Positions 57,401 through 64,000 of a stretch of 64,000 bases of DNA are shown in pieces; positions within the stretch are counted from its first letter, which is position 1, and every line of letters starts with the position of its first letter. Below the pieces are notes generated by a model. That model worked only from the letters and a program-made list of their open reading frames with translations, searched no databases and was not told the DNA's origin. The translations under genes were made by a program, and so were the position numbers. The stretch comes from Cryptomeria japonica (Eukaryota > Streptophyta > Pinopsida > Cupressales > Cupressaceae), in contig NC_081408.1 of the NCBI RefSeq assembly GCF_030272615.1, positions 61,216,114 through 61,280,113 on the forward strand, read 5' to 3'.

Positions 57401-57905
57401 TAGGTGGAATGTCTTGTATTGAAGTGGTCATTATGTTTGATGTAAAAGTAGGTATACTAGCAATAGAAGTTGTCAAAGGAATAGAATGATTGACTTGAGG
57501 GGGAGGTTGTGTATAACCTAAAGTTTCAGCACAACTCTTCATAGGCATCACATTCGAATCCACAATGTGTGCAATACTACGCAAAATATCAATTCCATTC
57601 TTATCACTTTGAACCATACGTTTTAGACCCTCAATTAATGAAAGAGCTTGACTATCGGGGTATTCTTGAGACATCCATTGCTAAAAGTCCTCAAATTGGT
57701 TATCCAATTTTGAAAGTTGTTCTACAGAAACCTCATGGAGAGCTTCTTCATCATTAGGAGGATTAGAGGAATTACCTGTGTCCTCATTAAAAAGGCCATT
57801 CAAATTAGGTTCCATCTCCTCGGTAATTAAACCTTGGAAAGACCTAATTCTAAGGCTTCGTCTAACAGGAATAGTGTAAGTAGGGCTTATTGTTGTAAAA
57901 CTCAT
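54459..57905 (-). pseudogene. Gag-protease-extension polyprotein of Gypsy-F
   Basis: One minus-strand frame from ATG 57905 to TAG 54459, without frameshift. Five interior stops break it: TAG near 57680, TAA near 56805, TAA near 55574, and two TGA near 54940. Residues ~1-75: leader with IPVRRSLRIRS. ~80-290: Ser/Pro/Asn-rich region. ~295-480: gag core (VEIPQLELYNCKGDPLTHVK; QQFQNNIGPKV; GRYKHLCAQI). ~590-620: zinc-binding block (CQFHRQPRQDTEKCFSLKGK). ~720-790: protease, GVLIDPSCMINIITEE, with the Asp kept but D-P-S instead of D-S/T-G. Then KLGYPWLSSMKAIASPIHKC and a proline-rich tail ending in an acidic C-terminus. No RT follows. The length and single frame suggest gag-pro-tail is the full coding set of this family. 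Confidence 0.82.
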
Positions 57906-59098
57906 GCACTAGAGAGAGAGAGAAGATTTTGAATTTTTTTTTTGAATTTAGAGGTAGCAAATTTCAATAAAATCAGCCAATCTCCTAGATTTAAGCTATT
58001 AAATGCAATCACGACAATCTCCCAAAATTTCAGAAAAATGTTAGGGACCATGGCAAACGGAGTGCACACGGTCCTCGCAACTTTTTTTGAAATTTTCAGG
58101 GATGAAAGTTATGATGATTTCAAAGCTAATCTGAAAAAATTGAGTGATTTTATGATCTGTAGATAGGCCAAATTAAAGTTGCAATCTCAAAATTGAACCC
58201 TACCAATATTGTTGAAAAATGCAAAATTTGAATTTTGAAAAAGAGAGGGAAACTGAAATTTTGAATTTTATGATTTTAGAGGGAATACTAAGAGCAATGC
58301 AAGCTTTGAAATTTAAAAGTTGACTCAATTTCATGCAAAATTCAATTTTGAAAGTGGAAATCGAGGTTGTTGCAATTAAACACTTAATTTCAAAAGCCAC
58401 AAATTGCAAAAATTTGAATAAAGCACTGAAACTTTGAATGAATGCCAACACACTTTTCAGATTTAGGATAGTAAGAAACACAATTTTAACACAAAATTTT
58501 AATTTCAACAATTTTTGAATGATTAGAAGCCTTAATCCAAGTAATCACTAGACCAACTTTGACTTTAATTTTAAAAGTGTTAGAATTGATAAAATCAGCC
58601 AAGATTCTGGATTCTAGCAGAAAAATACAGTAAGATCTAGCTCCCGAAATTTCAAAAAAAATGTCAGGGACGATGGCGCTCGGGGTGCACATGATCCTCG
58701 CAACTTTTTTCCAAATTTTCAGGGATGAAAGATATTATGATTTTGTTGCGGAATCCAAAGTTACAGCCGATTTGGAGGTGTTTTGATCAGTGAAATCGTC
58801 GGTCAAAGGTTGAATCAAGAGGGTTTAAAAATTAGGGTTTTGACACTTAACCACTTAATTTTCAGAATTAAAGCACAAATATGAATTGATAATTTGTAAT
58901 AGAAGGGTAGATCTAAAACAAGCATTAACCATTAAACATTTCGCAAGCTCAATTACTACAAAGAAAATTTAGGGTTTTCATGCAATTAACCTCTAAAGTT
59001 TGCAAAAGATCAAACATGGAAATGTAATCAAAGAAGCCAAAATTTTCAGATCTAACCATGAATAATCAGAAAGGATGTTCACATTGGGTTCACCAAAA
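57906..59098 (-). other. Leader of Gypsy-F with a ~140-bp direct repeat and primer site
   Basis: Two copies at about 57970-58110 and 58589-58730 share AAAATCAGCCA, then (A/G)AAATTTCA, GTGCAC and CTCGCAACTTTTTT in order. The core (GTGCAC between GATGGC and CCTC) also occurs in both LTRs (52844-52876, 59464-59496). The primer site, minus TTTTGGTGAACCCAATGTG, adjoins the 5' LTR. Confidence 0.7.
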
Positions 59099-60379
59099 TG
59101 TAAAGCGGAAAAATTGAACCCTAGTTGTTCTCCCTCCCCAACTCCAAAGAGAGAGAAGGGAGGTCACTAGGGTTGATGGTTTTCACTTAGGAGAGACTTT
59201 ACATTCAAAAGAGGGGTTGAAACCCACAAGATCCAATCCTACACAATGCAAGACTGGATTCTAAATGAGTTTCAAGGGTTAAGACATCAAGGATACCCTC
59301 TTCTATAAAGAATGTAGATAGAATGATTGAACTAGGGATGCATGTAAAAGTAAGAAAGATTCGCTTATAAACAGAGATAGGGATAGGGAATGAAGCTGCG
59401 GACCTGGAATTAGCAGTAAAATGTCAAGATGGTGTTGTCCTGCAAATTTGAGTGAAAGTTGATGGGACGATGGCACCCGGTGTGCACACGGTCCTCCGAA
59501 AAATCCGCAAAACGAAGGGGGATCTGTTCGTCTATGCACAAGGGTTCCAGATCTTCAATTACAGCCGTGTACCTGCAACCTACACATAGAAAAGAGAGGA
59601 CGATTGGGGGGTTAGGGATTAGGGGTTTGCCCTTAGGTAAAACCCCAGTTTTGGAATTAACTAAGAAATGAGAATGTTGTAAATGTAAATGATTGTAATG
59701 TAATCAAGTACTGATACCTTGTTGTAAGAATGTTTGTATTCTTACATGCGAAGGTGTAATGTTGTTGTATGTTGTAAGTTGTAAATGATCTCCTCTTCAA
59801 TGGATTTAAATGGTTAAATCCTTGTCTTGAATGCAACACTTAGCCTTGAATGGAGACTTAGAATGCTCAATTGCTTGAAGGAATGCTTGAATGTCTAAAT
59901 GTTTGAATGTTTGCCTAGTGCGTTCGCCTCTTGTACACATATGTTCTTCTTTTTTTTACCATCCACCCTTTCTGAGAGGGGAAATGTAGTTTATATACTT
60001 GTCAATTAGGGTTAACAGACTAATTTTTTCGACCTTGGGCCGACCTAGAAAGATTATTTTCCAATTTGCAAACTTGAAGACCCGATGCCCAAAAGAGACC
60101 GGGCCCAAAATAGGGCCAGGGACCAGGGCGCTGGGCGCCATGGTCCTGAGGGACTAGTGCGCTAGGCGCCATGGTCTTGAAGGACCAAGGCGCTAGGCGC
60201 CATGGTCCCACCTCTCGGGACAACAGGGTGCAAGGAGGATCAGGCTAGGGTGCTGAAAAATGCAATTTTGGGTGTCGCAAGCAAGTTTTGAGGTCTCCAT
60301 TCAGGTTTAGTGTTGCGTCGCCATCGTGAAGACCCAAATGTAGTCGAAATTGCAAGTGTCACAATTTTAGGACGCTACA
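59099..60379 (-). repeat. 5' LTR of Gypsy-F
   Basis: On minus from TGTAGCGTCC (60379) to CGCTTTACA (59099). TATA box at about 59989-59999. Three ~31-bp units with GGCGCTAGGCGCC lie at 60119-60209. Confidence 0.9.
60119..60209. repeat. Tandem palindromic 31-bp units in the F 5' LTR
   Basis: Units begin near 60119, 60151 and 60181, each with GGCGCT(A/G)GGCGCCATGGTC, itself nearly palindromic. The other LTR has two units at 53474-53531, where most CG pairs read TG or CA. Confidence 0.8.
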
Positions 60380-60384
60380 ATTAT

Positions 60385-60540
60385 TTATTAGTATCTATGT
60401 CTACCAGAATCTATTTCCGCTTTACCGATATTTGAATATTTATGTGCTCTGATTTAAGGTTTTATTGTGTATTAAATGTTATAACTGTTAAGATCTAATT
60501 CACCCCCTCTCCTCTCAATTGTTCACCGATTATCCTAACA
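60385..60540 (+). repeat. LTR-G, right end
   Basis: Continues LTR-G after the Gypsy-F insertion and ends in CACCCCCTCTCCTCTCAATTG ... CCTAACA, the same style of 3' end as the Copia-D and Copia-E LTRs. Confidence 0.7.
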
Positions 60541-60879
60541 ATGTATATGTATATGTGTGTATACACACACACACACACAGATATATATATATACACACAC
60601 ATACATATACATATATATACATATATATGCATACATACATATATATATACATACATACATATATATACACATACATATACATATATATACATATATATGC
60701 ATACATACATATATATATACATATACATACATATACGTATATATACATATATATGCATACATACATATATATATATATATGTATATACATATATATATAT
60801 ATATACATATATGTATATGTGTGTGTGTGTGTATATGTATATATATATATGTATATGTATATATATGTATATATATATA
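60541..60879. repeat. TA/CA/TG microsatellite
   Basis: About 340 bases of ATAC, ACAC, TATATG and GTGT repeats. It is largely self-complementary. All long open frames here (Tyr/Ile/His repeats) are artefacts. Confidence 0.95.
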
Positions 60880-62145
60880 TGATGCACATGAAAGGGGAAC
60901 AAGCCAAAAAAAAGCTCAAATGTCAATATGTTAGTCTCAACCAAAAACCAGAACAAATGAACTTCAAACATTCACATACATATCAAAAGAGATTCAAAAG
61001 AACACAAATGGAAGACAAACAAATGAAAATAAGGGAGAAGAGACTCACTAAGATACTCACATGATGCTCTTGTTTCCTCTCCCTTGTTCTTCTCCTCTCC
61101 AAGATCCAAACCTTGCTTGAGTGTAGCCCTAAGATTATAGCATATAGCCATGGATGCCAAATGAAGGATTTAATATGGTTGAGAATGAAATCCTATTGTT
61201 ATGCAAATGCACAAAATAGAAATGCTATGAGAATGCTCAAGATAATCTCTCTTTTTCTTGAGGAATGAGGCTCCTTTTATAGGAAGAATGGTTGATTGGA
61301 GGGTCAAGATTGATTGATTGGAGGGTCAAGATTGATCTGGCTTAATAAGGGCTAGGATTGCATGAGAAGAGCATGATCCTCAATCCATGTTTGCAACTTC
61401 CACCTATGCAATGGTGACAAGTGGCATCATGAGAGGGCTTGATAGGACATGAGGGTAACCTCATGTGGTTGGGTTATTGGTTAAAGATATTACCCAATGG
61501 TAAAGTTATTATGCAATGGGTAAACTCTTGTGCAAGGTTTACCCATGGTTAGGACTTGACTAAAGGGACAAGACCCATGTTGGTTAACTTGTTCAAGAAG
61601 GGAAAAATTTAAGATTTTGTAAGAGTCTTAAATGGGTGAGATGATGGGTTGGGGGATAATTTGGGTTTAGGATTGTGCAAGTGATTAGAAGGGCATTTAG
61701 GCTAATTTAGAAGGGTTTAGAAGAGTCTAGAATAAGGTTAGTGAGCAAGTGGGCTTTGCAAGTGGGTGAGGATTTAGGGATTTTTAAATAAATAATTTAT
61801 TTATTCAAAATAATAGTGCAACTTGCATTTATAGGAGAATGCAAGTGTACAAGCATTTTAAATAAATATTCATTTATTTAAATAGGGATTTTGGTTAGGC
61901 ACTTTAAATAAATATTTAATATTTAAAGAGGAAAGGGGAATTAAATAAATTTATTAATTTATTTAATATTTGGACTATCGTTAGTAATTTTAGTTTAAAT
62001 AAATTTATGAAATTTATTTAATTAAATTAGAAGAATAGGATTAAAATGCATTAATAAAATGTGAATTTAATTAATAGAAGAACATTAATGCATTAAAAAA
62101 TATTCAATATTTATTTAATTTAGTGGACAAATTTATGTGTCTACA
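60880..62145 (-). repeat. 3' LTR of Gypsy-H
   Basis: On minus the LTR starts TGTAGACACATAAATTTG at 62145, directly after a polypurine tract. It is AT-rich like the Gypsy-C LTR (ATTTAAATAAAT units at 61790-62110) and has a TATA box CTATAAAAGGAG at 61270-61281. The distance from start to TATA box (~865) and the likely total length (~1.27 kb) fit the C type. The far end is inferred from TGATGCACATG beside the microsatellite at 60880 and is uncertain. Possible transcript-derived short ORFs within it are ignored. Confidence 0.65.
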
Positions 62146-63259
62146 TTTGCCCCTCTTTGAGACAGTGTAGTTTATCATGCCATTTCAAGGAACAACACAT
62201 AGGCATGACAAAAATGCCCCAGGGATGTTAGTTTAGTGGGTGGTATGCCCCCTCAAGAGATGCACCAAAAATTTGAGAAAATCGAGCATTATCTCAAAAA
62301 ATAGAAAGAAGTGGGGGGATGGTAGATTAGAAGAATTTGGATTAAATAGTGAAATAACTAAAGAAAACAGGGTTAATACGGAGAAATTGTGAGACTCGAA
62401 TGTTCTGGGGGTCCACAATGGTGAGCGAGGCAAAGAAGGGCTAGAGCTAGGCAAGGTATATTTGGTCAAGAAGGTGTAATTTGGCCTCATTTTTACATTT
62501 TTCCCTAGAAAATTTGAGCTTTGACAGAGATGCTTTTGTGAGAAGCTTGTAGCATAAAAGATGTTGGTTCCCATAATAGAATTGATTTGAGAGGATTCGG
62601 AGGTACCAGCAGCTAGCCAACTATGGTCCCTCGGTAAGTCCAGTTCTAACTTTTGTGATTTGAGCTCATTTAATGCATTTTTTAGCTAGGCAAAGTTGAA
62701 CTAAGATAAAGACGCTAAAACTATGTTTTAGTGCTTTTATCGCCTATTTTACCGCCTTTGTGCCACAATGGCACTATTTTAGGACAATTTTGGCACTTTT
62801 GTCAGTTTAGCGCATGTGTTTTTTATTAGATTAGCAGGGAGACAACCTTGATTGAAAAGAGAGATACAGTGTTACAACATTAACCATTCACCAACTATAA
62901 AACAACTAGCAGTAGGATACCAGTTCTAATAAATAATGACCAAAAATCTTCATGCCCCTAAAACTATTTCTAGGGATACTAGTATCTTTCCTATTATTAA
63001 TTACAAAAGTATCATAGTAGCTATTGACATAAACCATACTACTAATATTGTTACCAACATTATCCTTATCAACCTTTAGTGAATGAGTCTTAGCATAATT
63101 AATTAACATTGTCTTTCAAGGTGGGCATGTAGGCCCCAAAATACCACCAGTTGCAAAACATAACAAAAAGGTTAAACAGAGGAAGCAAAATGATCATTAC
63201 TCCTTCTTGATTAGGTTCTAGTCCCGCTCGAGCTTGCCTAAGTTGTGCATCTAGGTCTC
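62146..63259 (-). other. 3' untranslated region of Gypsy-H
   Basis: The polypurine tract (minus CTCAAAGAGGGGCAAA) is at 62146-62161. Variants of the C-type motif (plus TTTTAGTGCTTTTA, TTTAGCGCATG) lie at 62725-62820, in the same orientation relative to the element as in the 3' region of Gypsy-C. The rest shows nothing recognisable. Confidence 0.55.
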
Positions 63260-64000
63260 CTACTGATCTTCTTCCTCCTCATCGACCATCTCCCTTGCAC
63301 CCTTCTTGTCCTTCTTCTTCCTGATTTTATTCAATCGACCTTGACCAGGTACTATGCCCAAGAATGCATTCTTCATTACCCCATCCTTGATAGTGAAAAG
63401 GGAATTAAAAGCATCGCACAGATGTTTCACCTTCATATCTTGTTCCTCACAGTTCTTCTCCAACATGGCCACTTTTTCCTTCATTTCATTCAATTGCTCC
63501 TCCAAGTTGTTGTTATACTCCTGGACTGGCCTCATAGGCGAACACGATACCATTTCCTCATCCTTGGAGGTGTTAGGGCTATTGGGGCTTTTGAAAGGAG
63601 ACTCATGCTCACTTTCTAACTTGTTGTTCTCTTCTTCTCCTTCCTCTTCTTCTTTTGGGTCCTCATTGGGGCTTTAAGTTGGTTCCTCTTCCTTCACCTA
63701 GACATCTTCATCCTCAGAATTTTCCTTTGAGTCTTCCCCATATTCCAGATCATAAATTTCAGAAAGGCTAGTATTAGTCCTATTGTCTTCACTCTTGATG
63801 GGATTTTTCCTCTCTTTAGCTTGAAGCCTAGTAGACCTTCTTCCCCCGAGCTACTCTCAATTTTTTCCTACTCCATTCCCTTCTCACCTTCATCTTCGAA
63901 GTTTTGTATCTCCAGGTCAATGGTAATGCTCTTTCCCACCGACTACCAGACCTATTCACTTTTCTTAGGGTGTTTCTAAGCATTTCAATTTTCCTCTTGT
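63260..64000 (-). pseudogene. Acidic, coiled-coil ORF of Gypsy-H (partial)
   Basis: Minus-strand frame ending at 63260. From the window edge it shows a basic RRSTRLQAK motif (near 63840), then Glu/Asp-rich stretches (SEDEDV; KEEEEGEEENNK), then VQEYNNNLEEQLNEMKEKV as coiled coil, and a basic, then acidic tail. The last 98 codons (63260-63553) are fully open; above that TAA and TAG codons occur where CAA/CAG fit. The start is beyond the window. It is the last sense ORF before the 3' LTR. Its composition resembles the variable parts of ORF2 and the B-LTR ORF, but I cannot name the family. Confidence 0.45.

Larger units (their letters stand above)
52480..60379 (-). mobile_element. Gypsy-F: minus-strand, gag-protease-only Ty3/gypsy element
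   Basis: Plus-strand ends TGTAAAGCG and GACGCTACA. LTRs 52480-53702 (1,223 bp) and 59099-60379 (1,281 bp). Perfect target duplication ATTAT at 52475-52479 and 60380-60384. The minus strand has a primer site (TTTTGGTGAACCC at about 59098-59085), a 1.2-kb leader, a single 1,148-codon frame (57905-54459), and a polypurine tract AAAGTGGGGGCTAAA at 53703-53717. RT, RNase H and integrase are missing, so it depends on another element. The LTRs are similar, with many differences at CpG. Confidence 0.9.

Noticed and set aside
60495-61064. Long open frames on both strands rich in Tyr, Ile and His
   Set aside because: They come from the TATA/CACA/TGTG microsatellite, which lacks stops in many frames.
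63245-63677. Plus-strand open frames of 107-124 codons
   Set aside because: Leu/Ser/Phe-rich complement of the acidic minus-strand ORF.

Overview
The window looks like nuclear DNA of a plant with a large, repeat-rich genome. It is AT-rich and built almost entirely of nested LTR retrotransposons of recognisable plant types: Ty3/gypsy elements of the Tat kind (archaeal-type RNase H, G-patch after the protease, antisense plant-mobile-domain ORF) and Ty1/copia elements with Sirevirus-like traits (coiled-coil gag with four zinc knuckles, repeated GGGGGAG polypurine motifs). I see no tRNA, rRNA, CRISPR or bacterial gene and no convincing host gene. A gymnosperm would fit but is not shown.

Layout, with letters used in the entries. 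Copia-A (minus) fills 1-2690, and its 5' LTR resumes at 30681-31779. Gypsy-B (plus, about 2691-30680) sits inside that LTR. Gypsy-C (plus, 8361-25459, TSD AAGAA) sits inside an RNase H domain of B. After a 1 kb spacer comes Copia-D (plus, 32779-47401, TSD ATCTT/ATGTT). Copia-E (plus, 36208-43980, TSD GCTTC) is inserted in D's second ORF. The interval 47402-51350 is AT-rich, with a ~180 bp tandem repeat near its end. A copia LTR without a visible partner (LTR-G, about 51351-52479 plus 60385-60540) is split by Gypsy-F (minus, 52480-60379, TSD ATTAT). A TA/CA/TG microsatellite (60541-60879) separates it from the 3' LTR (about 60880-62145) and 3' internal part of Gypsy-H (minus), which runs off the right edge.

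C (partner B) is a recognisable gag-pro-RT-RNaseH-integrase element, but all copies carry stops or frameshifts. Most stops look like C-to-T changes at CAG, CGA or CAA, as expected of old methylated DNA. D and E lack pol. In its place, each has a second ORF (ORF2, about 1,120 codons in E) whose family I do not recognise. It has a conserved N-terminal domain, a disordered charged middle and a helical C-terminus. A, which keeps traces of integrase, RT and RNase H and shares D's gag type and LTR family, represents the probable autonomous partner. F is likewise pol-less, with one 1,148-codon gag-protease-plus-extension frame. The most interesting signals are the ORF2 family, the motif shared by the sense and antisense leaders of C, RNase H placed before RT in B, and a coding-like region inside B's LTR.
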